Shown here: positions 20,357 to 29,805 of the stretch, in pieces
How the letters are laid out: each line of letters begins with the position of its first letter
Position numbering within the stretch: the stretch's first letter is position 1
Assembly (NCBI RefSeq): GCF_000703045.1
Contig: NZ_JNLJ01000001.1
Coordinates: 496,001 to 560,000, forward strand
Origin: Persephonella sp. IF05-L8
Lineage (GTDB): Bacteria; Aquificota; Aquificia; Aquificales; Hydrogenothermaceae
Direction of reading: 5' to 3'
DNA length: 64,000 nucleotides
Translations under genes and position numbers: made by a program
Notes under the pieces: generated by a model
The model's input: the letters and a program-made list of their open reading frames with translations, nothing else
What the model was told of the DNA's origin: nothing
Database searches by the model: none

Positions 20357-20756
20357 AACTAATGTCTTCTTTCATCTTTTCAATTAAATCCTTAATTCTG
20401 TCTTCTGAAAATTCACCTTTCCAGTCCATCTGGCATCTATAAATTAGTTTTCCTTTTTCCATAAGGTCAAATCTCATAAAGCCATCAAAATCAGCACCGA
20501 TGGATTTTGCCTGTGGTGATGTACATTGTGAGAGGAATTTAGCTTTGACATTTATTGTGTAAGGGCAATCATCCTGAACTTTTATTCCTTCTTCTTTAAA
20601 CGCTTTTATAATTTTAGATTTAATAAAGGGATTTTCATAAGAAATCTTTACACAATTAATATCTTTTTCTTTTATACTTTTGTCATAAACCTTTGTATAA
20701 AAGTTCTCACAACCGGTAATAAAAATAAAAAATCCAATCATCAGTAAAAATCTCAT
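20349..20756 (-). CDS. Small lipoprotein, function unknown
   Basis: A 135-residue protein with a short signal peptide and lipobox (MRFLLMIGFFIFITGCEN; Cys at residue 16). The mature part contains three more Cys (NCVKISY, DDCPYTINV, SQCTSPQ) and a RCQMDWKGEF strand near the end. It may resemble small periplasmic-facing lipoproteins of the Sbp/DUF4136 kind, but I do not recognise the family. It converges with the MNT module, overlapping by 8 bp. Confidence 0.6.
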   Translation of the reverse strand: MRFLLMIGFFIFITGCENFYTKVYDKSIKEKDINCVKISYENPFIKSKIIKAFKEEGIKVQDDCPYTINVKAKFLSQCTSPQAKSIGADFDGFMRFDLMEKGKLIYRCQMDWKGEFSEDRIKDLIEKMKEDISFK

Positions 20757-20811
20757 ACAGAATATCTTATGATAAAATTCTTTATCTGCAAATCAAACTA
20801 AGAGGGAAATA

Positions 20812-21552
20812 ATGCTTGTTTATTCTTTGCAGGTTAATCTGGAGCTGGGAAATATAGAAAAAAATCTGGAAAAAATATTTTCCTATATAGACAAAGTTGA
20901 AAAAAACTCCCTTGTGCTACTTCCTGAAATGTTCAGCTGTGGTTTTGATAATGAAAATCTTGAGCAGCATGCAAAGGAAACTCCTGCTATACACAAATAT
21001 TTGAAGGATTTTTCCCATAAAAAGCATCTGGTTATTGCAGGCACACTTCCAGAAAAATCCAGAAATGCCATTTATAACAAGGCATTTGTTATAGACAACG
21101 GAGAAATTGTTTACAAACAGGCAAAGGTAAAATTATTTAGACCAACAGGAGAACACAAATATTTTAAAGCTGGCAGAAACTTTGATGTAGCAGAAAGCTC
21201 AAATGGAAATCTTGGGATAATGATTTGCTTTGAGCTTAGATTTCCAAATATCTCATATACTCTCAGGAAAAAAGGAGCAGAGATAATCCTTGTTCCTGCC
21301 CAATGGGGAAAACCCAGAAAATATCATCTTGAAGTGCTTTCAAAAGCACGGGCAATTGAAGACCAGGCTTTCGTGATAGTCAGTAATACCACAGGCAAAA
21401 TTGGAAATATTGAGTATGCTGGAAGTTCAGGAATATATGACCCATGGGGAGAAACACTGGCATTTATAGACGAGGAAGAAGGTTTAATACAGGCAGACAT
21501 AAATCTAAATGATGTTTACAGAGTTAGGAAAAAAATAAAAATGGATATATAG
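20812..21552 (+). CDS. Carbon-nitrogen hydrolase (nitrilase superfamily, omega-amidase-like)
   Basis: A 246-residue cytosolic hydrolase with the Glu-Lys-Cys triad: Glu in LVLLPEMFSCGFDN, Lys in KQAKVKLFRPTGEH, Cys in LGIMICFELRFPNISY. The family hydrolyses C-N bonds of amides. The closest-looking group is the omega-amidase/NIT2 type (YtjP/YafV), which acts on alpha-ketoglutaramate, but the substrate is not certain. It is followed after 10 bp by pyrE, with an AGGAGGA ribosome site between. Confidence 0.85.
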   Translation: MLVYSLQVNLELGNIEKNLEKIFSYIDKVEKNSLVLLPEMFSCGFDNENLEQHAKETPAIHKYLKDFSHKKHLVIAGTLPEKSRNAIYNKAFVIDNGEIVYKQAKVKLFRPTGEHKYFKAGRNFDVAESSNGNLGIMICFELRFPNISYTLRKKGAEIILVPAQWGKPRKYHLEVLSKARAIEDQAFVIVSNTTGKIGNIEYAGSSGIYDPWGETLAFIDEEEGLIQADINLNDVYRVRKKIKMDI

Positions 21553-21562
21553 GAGGACAGCC

Positions 21563-22120
21563 TTGGATTACAGGGAAAAGCTTAAACAGATGATATCAGA
21601 AAGGGCTTTAAAAGTTGCAGACAAGCCAATATTCAAACTTTCTTCAGGTAAAATGAGCACATATTATATGGATTTAAGGACAATAACCCTTGACCCTGAG
21701 GGTGGATACATAATAGGAAATCTGATTTTTGAAATGATAAAGGATAAGTCCCCTGATGCAATAGGAGGACTGACACTTGGGGCTGACCCTATTTCCTATG
21801 CAACGGCACTTGTTTCTTATCTAAACAAACAACCAATAAAACCATTTGTTGTTAGAAAAGAACCTAAAGGACATGGAACAGGAAAGCAGATTGAGGGAAA
21901 TGTCCAGCCTGGGGAAAAAGTTTTCATAGTGGAGGATGTTGTTACAACAGCAGGTTCTTCACTAAAGGCAGCAAAAGTTGCAAGGGATTTTGGACTGGAG
22001 ATAATGGGAATTATAGCTATTGTTGATAGAGAAGAGGGAGGAGAAGAAAATATTAAAAAAGAAGGTTTTGATTTCTTCCCGATTTTCAAAATATCAGAAT
22101 TCTTAAAAATCAGTAGTTAG
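21563..22120 (+). CDS. pyrE: Orotate phosphoribosyltransferase
   Basis: A 185-residue enzyme making OMP from orotate and PRPP in pyrimidine synthesis. The PRPP-binding motif is VFIVEDVVTTAGSSLKAA and the upstream lysine-rich loop is RKEPKGHGTGKQIEG. It starts with TTG at 21563 behind AGGAGGA (21551-21557); no ATG is better placed. It overlaps the convergent CcsA-like gene by 11 bp. Confidence 0.95.
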   Translation: MDYREKLKQMISERALKVADKPIFKLSSGKMSTYYMDLRTITLDPEGGYIIGNLIFEMIKDKSPDAIGGLTLGADPISYATALVSYLNKQPIKPFVVRKEPKGHGTGKQIEGNVQPGEKVFIVEDVVTTAGSSLKAAKVARDFGLEIMGIIAIVDREEGGEENIKKEGFDFFPIFKISEFLKISS

Positions 22121-22910
22121 GATGTTTTATAAACCAGTAAACAATAAATGCCATAATGCCTCCTATAACAGTCAGGTAGGAGGCTTTTTTACCTTTTTCA
22201 TGTTTTATAACCATAATATGAATTAAAAATCCGTAATAAATCCACAGAAAAGATAAGGCTATCTGCTTAACATCCCAAATCCAGTGTTTTCCCAGATACA
22301 CACTTGACCAGACGGAAGAAGCGATTAAGGCAAGGGATAGCATTATAAATGCAGCAACATTTGTTTTATATTCAATATCCTGAAGTAAAACCAGCGATGA
22401 AGAAAATTTTGATACCAGAAATGAATCAAGTTTTTTCCTTTTTAAATCCCTCTGGGTAAGAATATAAACTGCAGCAACAACAGCCCCTGCTATTATCAGG
22501 GCATAAGCCATCATAGAGAAAATCACATGGGTATAAAACCATATATTTTTATATCCAGCTTCTATCTCTCCATAATATGGCAATGTAAGAGCAACCAGGA
22601 AAACATTTATAGGTGCAAATAATGAACCAAAATCCCTCAGCTGTGTTTTATATTTAAAAGATAGTCCCAGAAAAACAGCACCGATTAAAAATGCAAGAAA
22701 AAATGGAAGCTCCTGCTGGGTTGCCAGTGCAAAGCTTTTGGCCTGTATATCTTTTATTCCTATATATATCAACTGAAGTAAAAATGCTATCCCGTAAAAA
22801 CTAAATCCAAACTTCTTTCCTGCGTCTTTTTTGGTAAACAGATATACCCAGAAACCTATAGACGACACAAAATAAGACATCAAAATTACAATCAGTAATA
22901 TCTTCAGCAA
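22110..22910 (-). CDS. CcsA/HemX-like cytochrome c assembly protein
   Basis: A 266-residue integral membrane protein with about eight helices and the heme-handling segment GKHWIWDVKQIALSFLW, a variant of the tryptophan-rich WWD loop (CcsA usually has WGxxWxWDxKE). Conserved His residues flank it (FYTHVIFSM; FLIHIMVIKH). It probably handles heme for c-type cytochrome maturation (system II, with Ccs1/ResB elsewhere). HemX-like proteins are an alternative. There is no hem operon nearby. Confidence 0.82.
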   Translation of the reverse strand: MLKILLIVILMSYFVSSIGFWVYLFTKKDAGKKFGFSFYGIAFLLQLIYIGIKDIQAKSFALATQQELPFFLAFLIGAVFLGLSFKYKTQLRDFGSLFAPINVFLVALTLPYYGEIEAGYKNIWFYTHVIFSMMAYALIIAGAVVAAVYILTQRDLKRKKLDSFLVSKFSSSLVLLQDIEYKTNVAAFIMLSLALIASSVWSSVYLGKHWIWDVKQIALSFLWIYYGFLIHIMVIKHEKGKKASYLTVIGGIMAFIVYWFIKHPNY

Positions 22911-22968
22911 ATTTCCACCTGCAAATAGTTTTTATTTTTTTATTATAAGTCTTTATTAACCTGTTTAA

Positions 22969-25008
22969 CTACCCTAATTTTTCGTCTAATTGGGATATTT
23001 CTGTTATAGGCAGTCCACAGGTGAAATCCTCACATATATAAACAGCAGGATTTTCCTTTACTGGTAATTGTTTTAAGAATGGTATTTTTTCATCTAAAAT
23101 ATTTCCTTTTTTCACAAGGATTGTGCTGTAAGGCATAAATCTTTGATTTATTTTGTTTAAAGCCTTTTTGTAATCCTTTCCTGCAATAACGATATCCTTA
23201 CCTTTATTATTTCCAAAATCATATCCCAGTATCATCATACTGTATCCTGCCGGAATTGATTTTATCTTTGAGGAAAAGGCTTTTATAGTTTTGTCTGCAT
23301 AATCTCTGTATCTAAAATCCCCTGTCATTCTAAACAACCTATACAGGTTATAAACTGCAACTGAGTTTCCGGACGGAATTGCACCGTCATAGCTTTCTTT
23401 GGGTCTGACTATAAGATTTTCCCCAAAGTCTGGAGTATCAAAAAATCCTCCCTTTTCGTCCCAGAAATGCTTAATTATTATTTCTGTTAGATTTATAGCT
23501 TCTATTAAATATCTCTCTTCTGCCGTAGCCCGATAAAGCTCTGTTAATCCCCATACCAGAAAAGCATAATCAGATAAAAAACCGTCAATCTTAGCTTCGC
23601 CATCTTTGTATCTGTGAAGGAGTGTTCCATCTGATTTTTTCATTGTTTTTAAAACAAAATCTGCTGCATTTTTGGCCAGCTGTGCATATTCAGGGTCTAT
23701 AACAGATGCCTTTGAGAGTGCTGCAATAACAAGACCATTCCAGTCTGTCAGTATTTTTGTATCTTTTAACGGATGAACTCTGTTTTCTCTTTCTGTGAAT
23801 AATTTTTCTCTCCATATGTTAATTTTTTCTTTAAGCTGATTTTCAGATATCCCCAACTCCTCTGATAGTTCTAAAACTGTTTTTTTCAGATAAAGAATAT
23901 TTTTTCCTGTTAATCTTCCTGTGTGTTCCTCACGGTAGTTTCCTTGAGGGGTTATATTAAACACTTTTTCAAACAGCTTTATATTTTCTTTCCCGATTAT
24001 TTTTTCTATCTCTTCATAACTCCAGACGTAGAATTTTCCTTCCTCCCCTTCGCTGTCTGCATCCTCTGCTGAGTAAAAGCCTCCTTCCGGTGAAAGCATA
24101 TCCCTTTGGAGATATTCGGCTATCTGCTGGACAGTTTCTTTGTATAGATTTTCTCCTGTTATCTGGAAAGCTTCTGTATATGCCATCATAAGCATTGCCT
24201 GGTCGTATAACATCTTTTCAAAATGAGGTAGAAACCATCTTTCATCGGTTGAGTATCTATGAAAGCCATAACCGATATGGTCATAAATTCCTCCCAACCT
24301 CATCTGTGTAAGGGTATGCTTTACCATATCAATGGCATTCTGCCGTTTTGTTTTGTAGTAATATCTCATTAAAAACATAAGATTGTGGGGAACAGGAAAT
24401 TTAGGCCTTCTACCAAATCCACCGTAGTATTGGTCAAACATATCTTTTAATGTTTCATACAGATTTTCTGTTATATTTGGTGGAACTGTATCTTTAGAAG
24501 TCGTTTCAGAATACTCTTTTAGATGATTTAAGACTTTGTCTGCCCTTTCCAGTAATTTTGCCCTATCTTCCTTCCACAGTTTTGCAATATTAAGAAGTAA
24601 TTCTTTTAGTCCTATTCTTGTGTAAGAGCCTTCTTTTGGGAAATATGTCCCTGCATAAAAAGGCTTTTTATCAGGGGTCATAAAAATTGTTAAAGGCCAG
24701 CCACCTCTACCTGTCATCATCATACAGACATTCATATAGATACTATCAACATCTGGGCGTTCCTCTCTGTCAACCTTTATGGAAACAAAATATCTGTTTA
24801 GAATTTCTGCTATTTCTTCATCCTCGAAACTTTCCTTTTCCATAACATGACACCAGTGACATGTTGAGTATCCTATTGATAGGAATATTGGTTTATCCTC
24901 TTCTTTAGCCTTTTCGAAGGCCTCCTCTCCCCATGGATACCAGTCAACAGGATTATATGCATGCTGTTTGAGATATGGGCTTTTTTCATTTATTAATCTA
25001 TTTGGCAT
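22969..25008 (-). CDS. YyaL/SPATA20-type thioredoxin-domain protein
   Basis: A 679-residue protein. The N-terminal DUF255 thioredoxin-like domain carries [18 protein letters not shown] (CHWC active site) and [18 protein letters not shown]. An (alpha/alpha)6-barrel follows, resembling N-acyl-glucosamine epimerase/mannose isomerase ([51 protein letters not shown]). Family length is about 680. The physiological role is unknown. It is divergent from yifB with 112 bp between. Confidence 0.92.
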   Translation of the reverse strand: MPNRLINEKSPYLKQHAYNPVDWYPWGEEAFEKAKEEDKPIFLSIGYSTCHWCHVMEKESFEDEEIAEILNRYFVSIKVDREERPDVDSIYMNVCMMMTGRGGWPLTIFMTPDKKPFYAGTYFPKEGSYTRIGLKELLLNIAKLWKEDRAKLLERADKVLNHLKEYSETTSKDTVPPNITENLYETLKDMFDQYYGGFGRRPKFPVPHNLMFLMRYYYKTKRQNAIDMVKHTLTQMRLGGIYDHIGYGFHRYSTDERWFLPHFEKMLYDQAMLMMAYTEAFQITGENLYKETVQQIAEYLQRDMLSPEGGFYSAEDADSEGEEGKFYVWSYEEIEKIIGKENIKLFEKVFNITPQGNYREEHTGRLTGKNILYLKKTVLELSEELGISENQLKEKINIWREKLFTERENRVHPLKDTKILTDWNGLVIAALSKASVIDPEYAQLAKNAADFVLKTMKKSDGTLLHRYKDGEAKIDGFLSDYAFLVWGLTELYRATAEERYLIEAINLTEIIIKHFWDEKGGFFDTPDFGENLIVRPKESYDGAIPSGNSVAVYNLYRLFRMTGDFRYRDYADKTIKAFSSKIKSIPAGYSMMILGYDFGNNKGKDIVIAGKDYKKALNKINQRFMPYSTILVKKGNILDEKIPFLKQLPVKENPAVYICEDFTCGLPITEISQLDEKLG

Positions 25009-25120
25009 TGTTATCTCTCCTTTTGAGCTTTTTTGAAAGTTTATTCCATTTTAGCTTTGCCAATTAGAACCAAAATCATATCTGCTAAAATTTATGGGAA
25101 TATAAATTCAGGGGGAGATT

Positions 25121-26641
25121 ATGCTTACAAATATCATAAGTGGGGGAGTTATTGGTATTGATGGATTTAAGGTGGAAGTTGAGGTAAATATATCCCAGGG
25201 ACTTCCACAATTTATAATTGTAGGACTTCCTGACACAGCTGTTAAGGAAAGTAAAGAAAGGGTAAAATCAGCAATAGTAAATAGTGGATTTTCTTTTCCT
25301 TTAAGGAAAATAACGGTCAATCTGGCTCCTGCTGATATTCAAAAGCAAGGAACACTTTACGACCTGCCTGTTGCAATTGGAATATTAAATCTTGCAGGGA
25401 TTTTTCCTTTTGAAGCTATTGAAAATACTGCATTTATCGGGGAACTTGCCCTTGATGGTTCAATCAGAAAAATAAAAGGAGTTCTGCCTATAGCTTATGG
25501 GCTTAAACAGACAGGAATTAAAAAACTGATACTTCCTGAAGAAAATGCCCCTGAAGCATCACTGGTGTCGGAGCTTGAGGTTTACGGGTTTCAACATCTA
25601 AAGGAAATCATTGGATTTTTAACAGGAGATATAAGCAAAAAACCAGTAAAACCTGATATTGAAGGGACATTCACAGATTATTCAGGATATCCGGATTTTT
25701 CTGAAATCAAGGGTCAGTATACTGTAAAAAGAGCTCTGGAAATTGCAGCAGCAGGATTTCATAATCTTCTTATGATTGGTTCTCCCGGTTCTGGAAAATC
25801 CATGATGGCAAAGGCTTTCCCTTCTATACTGCCCCCTATGAGCTTTGAGGAGGCAATAGAAACAACAAAGATACACAGCGTAGCCGGAATACTTGATGGA
25901 TATATAGTCAAAAACAGACCCTATAGAAACCCCCACCACACAATTTCTGATGTGGCATTAATAGGTGGAGGAAGTATTCCAAAGCCTGGAGAAGTATCAC
26001 TTGCCCATAATGGTGTTTTATTTTTAGATGAATTTCCTGAGTTTAAACGTTCCTCCCTTGAAGTTCTCCGTCAACCTATGGAAGACAGAGAGGTTGTTAT
26101 ATCCCGTGCCAGCGGCAGATATAAATTCCCTGCAAAATTTCAACTCCTTGCAGCTGCAAACCCATGTCCATGTGGATATAAAAATGACCCTATTAGAGAA
26201 TGTAGATGCACACCTGCAGAGATAAGAAGATACAGGAACAAGCTATCAGGTCCCATTGTTGATAGGATTGATATGATAACATGGGTTAATTCTGTTCCAC
26301 CTGAAGAGCTATCTAAAATGTCGTCAGGAGAAAGCTCACAACAAATCAGGGAAAGGGTTTTGAAAGCTGTTAATATACAGAAAAAAAGATTTAAAGACCT
26401 GCCTGTAAACTTTAACAGTGAGATGAGCCCATCTATGATTGAAAAATTTGTTATTTTAGAAAATGAGGCAGAAAATACCCTCAGACTTGCTGCCAAAAAG
26501 TATGGAATAACTGCACGGGGATTTCACAGAATACTAAAAGTAAGCCGAACAATTGCAGACCTTGAGAATTCAGAAAAAGTTAAGACCAAACATATAATAG
26601 AAGCCTTAAACTACAGATTAACAGAAGAAATGCTATCCTGA
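25121..26641 (+). CDS. comM: YifB/ComM-family Mg-chelatase-like AAA+ ATPase
   Basis: A 506-residue protein: N-terminal Lon-protease-like S5 domain (VEVNISQGLPQFIIVGLPD), AAA+ core with Walker A MIGSPGSGKSMMAKA, Walker B GVLFLDEFPEF and sensor region RQPMEDREVVISRASG, a Cys cluster ANPCPCGYKNDPIRECRC, and a C-terminal Mg-chelatase domain (ARGFHRILKVSRTIADL). ComM is a hexameric branch-migration helicase used in natural transformation. It starts at ATG behind GGGGGAG. Confidence 0.93.
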   Translation: MLTNIISGGVIGIDGFKVEVEVNISQGLPQFIIVGLPDTAVKESKERVKSAIVNSGFSFPLRKITVNLAPADIQKQGTLYDLPVAIGILNLAGIFPFEAIENTAFIGELALDGSIRKIKGVLPIAYGLKQTGIKKLILPEENAPEASLVSELEVYGFQHLKEIIGFLTGDISKKPVKPDIEGTFTDYSGYPDFSEIKGQYTVKRALEIAAAGFHNLLMIGSPGSGKSMMAKAFPSILPPMSFEEAIETTKIHSVAGILDGYIVKNRPYRNPHHTISDVALIGGGSIPKPGEVSLAHNGVLFLDEFPEFKRSSLEVLRQPMEDREVVISRASGRYKFPAKFQLLAAANPCPCGYKNDPIRECRCTPAEIRRYRNKLSGPIVDRIDMITWVNSVPPEELSKMSSGESSQQIRERVLKAVNIQKKRFKDLPVNFNSEMSPSMIEKFVILENEAENTLRLAAKKYGITARGFHRILKVSRTIADLENSEKVKTKHIIEALNYRLTEEMLS

Positions 26642-26668
26642 TAAAATATTAGAAAAAAGGGGAATAGA

Positions 26669-27436
26669 TTGACTATTGTAGAAAGTATAATTCTGGGTAT
26701 TGTTGAAGGTCTCACAGAATTTTTGCCTATATCCTCAACAGGACATTTGATACTGGTATCCCATCTACTTGGAATAAAACAAACAGATGCCCACAAAACA
26801 TTTGAGGTAGCAATTCAGCTTGGTTCAATTCTTGCAGTAGTTTTTTTATATAAAGACAGGCTTTTTAAAGATATTCAGCTATGGAAGAAACTGATTGTTG
26901 CATTTATCCCAACAGGTGTTCTGGGATTTTTACTTTATAAACTAATCAAATCCCTTTTCAGTCCTTATATTGTTTCTATAATGCTTATCGTTGGAGGGAT
27001 TATATTCCTTGTCATTGAATATTTACATAGAAATAAGGAATACCCTATAAAATCCCTTGATGATGTATCATATCCAAAGGCATTTTTAATTGGAGTTTTT
27101 CAGTCATTTGCAATGGTTCCAGGAACATCCCGTTCAGGAGCTTCTATTATAGGTGGTTTGCTTTTAGGCTTAGACCGTAAAGTTGCAGCAGAATTTTCGT
27201 TTCTGCTGGCAGTTCCTACAATGTTTGTGGCAACAGGATATGATGTGTATAAAAATTATCAGGTTTTTCAGCTGGATAACTGGATAACACTTATAACAGG
27301 TTTTATAACAGCCTTTATATTTGCCCTTATCTCTATCAAACTTCTGCTTGGATTTATAAAAAATCACACATTTATTCCTTTTGGGATTTATAGAATAATA
27401 CTGGGAATAATTTTTCTGTTTGTCGTTCTAAATTAG
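26669..27436 (+). CDS. uppP: Undecaprenyl-diphosphatase
   Basis: A 255-residue, multi-helix membrane enzyme that recycles the lipid carrier for peptidoglycan and O-antigen synthesis. Active-site signatures: GIVEGLTEFLPISSTGHLIL (first motif) and QSFAMVPGTSRSGASIIGG (second motif). It starts with TTG at 26669 behind AAAAGGGGA; this gives the expected family N-terminus. Confidence 0.95.
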   Translation: MTIVESIILGIVEGLTEFLPISSTGHLILVSHLLGIKQTDAHKTFEVAIQLGSILAVVFLYKDRLFKDIQLWKKLIVAFIPTGVLGFLLYKLIKSLFSPYIVSIMLIVGGIIFLVIEYLHRNKEYPIKSLDDVSYPKAFLIGVFQSFAMVPGTSRSGASIIGGLLLGLDRKVAAEFSFLLAVPTMFVATGYDVYKNYQVFQLDNWITLITGFITAFIFALISIKLLLGFIKNHTFIPFGIYRIILGIIFLFVVLN

Positions 27437-27480
27437 TTGATTTAGGTCAATGACTTTTTACCAAATTCTATTTTTAGAAT
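27437..27480 (+). promoter_or_regulatory. FNR/DNR-type box and -10 element upstream of the heme-copper operon
   Basis: TTGATTTAGGTCAA at 27437-27450 matches the CRP/FNR-family consensus TTGAT-N4-ATCAA at 9 of 10 fixed positions. TAGAAT at 27475-27480 is a good -10 box; a start near 27487 places the box centre at about -43, the usual activating position. This implies anaerobic or NO-responsive activation of the operon that follows. Confidence 0.7.
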
Positions 27481-27554
27481 TGCTATCAAATATCAATATA
27501 TAACATATCCACCCATCTGCAGGTCTCACTACTTTCTTCTGGGGGAGGTTTGCT

Positions 27555-28145
27555 ATGACAACTTCAGCTGAGGTATTATTTGCCCTTAAAGTAGTCTATA
27601 CCATTTATGCTATTTCTATTATGTCTCTGGTCGGGTGGTTTGCCTATCGGGTAACTAAAAAACCCAATTCATACAAGACCTGGTTAACTCCAAAAGTATT
27701 TTATACTTACCTTGCAATACTTGTATTGATAGGAGTTGGTATTCACATCCTGACCTACAACAAGATACCCTGGGTAGCGTGGGAGTTAAAAAAGCATAAA
27801 ATTCCTGCTGACAGAGAAATTCATATTGTTATGAAAAATCAGAAGTTTATTTTTCCTGAAGAAACTCCTATCACTATTAAATGTGGTGAGGTAGTTAAAT
27901 TCAACGTTGTTAGCGAAGATTTAACTTATGGATTTGGACTTTTCAGACCTGACCATTCCATGGTTTTTCAAATGCAGGTTGTTCCTGGACATAATAATGA
28001 ACTTTTGTGGCAGTTTCATGAAGATGGAACTTTTTATGTGCTAAGCACAGAATACTCAGGACCAAAAGGAGCCAGAATGAAAGTTCCTAATGCGTTTAAA
28101 GTGGAGGGATGCAATAAAAAGCTTTCTATGGAGGGGAAAAAATGA
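27555..28145 (+). CDS. Heme-copper oxidoreductase subunit II lacking the CuA site
   Basis: A 196-residue protein with two N-terminal transmembrane helices (residues about 8-30 and 47-66) and a periplasmic cupredoxin domain of the ba3 subunit II type. The segment aligned to the CuA loop CNQYCGLGHQNM reads STEYSGPKGARM (residues 164-175): both Cys are Ser, the His is Gly, and only the Met remains. The upstream His ligand (DVIHGF in ba3) is Tyr125 (TYGFGLF). So no CuA centre can form; electrons must come from quinol or through another route. The start has GGGGGAGG upstream. It overlaps subunit I by 4 bp. Confidence 0.85.
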   Translation: MTTSAEVLFALKVVYTIYAISIMSLVGWFAYRVTKKPNSYKTWLTPKVFYTYLAILVLIGVGIHILTYNKIPWVAWELKKHKIPADREIHIVMKNQKFIFPEETPITIKCGEVVKFNVVSEDLTYGFGLFRPDHSMVFQMQVVPGHNNELLWQFHEDGTFYVLSTEYSGPKGARMKVPNAFKVEGCNKKLSMEGKK

Positions 28146-29803
28146 ACATAAAAGATATTCTGATTAATGGAAACAAGGGAGGTCTAGATTACGAAGGGCT
28201 TAGCCCACTACAAAAGATAACCCTAAGATTTGTAGTTGTAGGTCTTATTTTTTACGGAGTTGCTGCCATTGAAGGAATGCTGATGAGAGGACAGGAGATA
28301 ACACCCCTTCCTTTTATTGATGACAGCCACTTTTTTGCTATTATGACAGTTCATCCAATAGTGGGAATTTTTGGTTCTACTTATCTTCTTGTTTTTGGAG
28401 CATTTTTGTTTCTTGTTCCTTATCTAATGAAAAAACCCATTTTTAGTATTAAACTTGCCAATTTTACATGGATAATAATGGCGGTTGGAACCGTATTAGT
28501 CTGGCTATCTGGTTTTATATATCATTATGCACCTCTATATACAATATACTGGCCTCTACCTGTTGATTTTACACAGTTTAATGTTGTCGGTGCAGTTATG
28601 TTTGTTGTTGGTATCGCTTTTATTATGATAGGAACACTGGCATTTATAGTTAACATATACGGAACGGTGTTTTACACACCAAAAGGACAGAAAAAACAGC
28701 CTATAAAACCTCTGCTTATGAGTGCGTTCGGAATAGATGGTTTCCTTAATATAGTAAACAAAATTAGAGGGAAAGAGCCTTACGTAAAAGAGCCTCCACT
28801 CTCACTGCCTATTGTTGCCATTTTCAGGGGTACTGTTGATACATTTTTAGATGCTCTGGTGATACTGGGGGCAGGTCTTCTGATACTATTTTTTATTGGA
28901 AACCAAGTTTTTCAGTGGGGATTACACTACCACAGTGTAGACTCACTCCTTTATAAAAATATTTTCTGGTGGGGATTAGACCTTATAGCAGATGGACTTG
29001 TTCTGATATATGTTGCAGGGACATGGTATCTGCTTGCAATGCTCATAACAGGAAGAAACCTTTTTATGCAAAATATAGCCAGAGCTGCACTTCTTCTTGA
29101 ACTGATAGTTTCATGGGCTGTATGGAGCCACCATCTTCTTTCAGACCAACCTCAGCCTGAGATAATGAAACTGGCATCAGGCGAGATGATAACAGCCTTT
29201 GAGCTTATAACACAGGGTCTTGCATTTTTTATTACCCTAACAACACTATGGCTTGCAAGACCCCTTAAAATGACAAATGAACTGAAATTTTTACTTGGTG
29301 GACTTCTTGGATTTGCCCTTGCAGTTCCTGCAGGAATAATACAGGCTGACCTTGGAATGAACAGGATACTCCACAATACCCAGTGGGTAGCAGGAGCTCA
29401 CTTCCATGTTGCGATACTTGTAGGTCTAACAATGACCCTTTACAGCGCCATATACATATTATTCCCTATCCTGACAAATAACTCTGTAAAACTATTTAGT
29501 CAGAAGCTTGCAAACTGGCATTTCTGGCTTCACCTTCTTGGAGGAATAGGAATGGGAGCATTTATGGGAATGGCAGGGATTGATGGTATGCTCAGAAGAC
29601 ATGTTTACACTGAAGGTGAATTTTTAGGTTATATGATACTGGCAGGTATCTGTGGTGCTATGCTTGTAGCTGCATGGGTAATCTTCATGTTTAATATAAT
29701 CGCCACAATAGGACTAAAAGGCTTAATAGGTATATTCAAACCATCAAAACTTCAAAAAGATATTATTGTTCCAGAAACAGCAGCAGCAGTCCAAAAGGGG
29801 TAA
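28142..29803 (+). CDS. Heme-copper oxidoreductase subunit I, NO-reductase-like (B-family related)
   Basis: A 553-residue protein with about 13 membrane helices. Heme ligands are kept: His71 (TVHPIVGIFGS), and His420 and His422 (VAGAHFHVA). The CuB pair His330-His331 is present (AVWSHHLLS). The third CuB ligand, normally the His of HPxxY, is Asp280 in FWWGLDLIADG, and the cross-linked Tyr position is Asp284. Without that Tyr, normal O2 reduction is unlikely. This pattern points to a nitric oxide reductase-like member, possibly the group I recall being called gNOR. Automatic annotation would probably say cytochrome c oxidase. Confidence 0.82.
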   Translation: MNIKDILINGNKGGLDYEGLSPLQKITLRFVVVGLIFYGVAAIEGMLMRGQEITPLPFIDDSHFFAIMTVHPIVGIFGSTYLLVFGAFLFLVPYLMKKPIFSIKLANFTWIIMAVGTVLVWLSGFIYHYAPLYTIYWPLPVDFTQFNVVGAVMFVVGIAFIMIGTLAFIVNIYGTVFYTPKGQKKQPIKPLLMSAFGIDGFLNIVNKIRGKEPYVKEPPLSLPIVAIFRGTVDTFLDALVILGAGLLILFFIGNQVFQWGLHYHSVDSLLYKNIFWWGLDLIADGLVLIYVAGTWYLLAMLITGRNLFMQNIARAALLLELIVSWAVWSHHLLSDQPQPEIMKLASGEMITAFELITQGLAFFITLTTLWLARPLKMTNELKFLLGGLLGFALAVPAGIIQADLGMNRILHNTQWVAGAHFHVAILVGLTMTLYSAIYILFPILTNNSVKLFSQKLANWHFWLHLLGGIGMGAFMGMAGIDGMLRRHVYTEGEFLGYMILAGICGAMLVAAWVIFMFNIIATIGLKGLIGIFKPSKLQKDIIVPETAAAVQKG

Positions 29804-29805
29804 CA

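Noticed and set aside
27555-29803. Simple call as ba3-type cytochrome c oxidase
   Set aside because: The CuA ligands, one CuB His and the active-site Tyr are missing, so the plain oxidase label would mislead.
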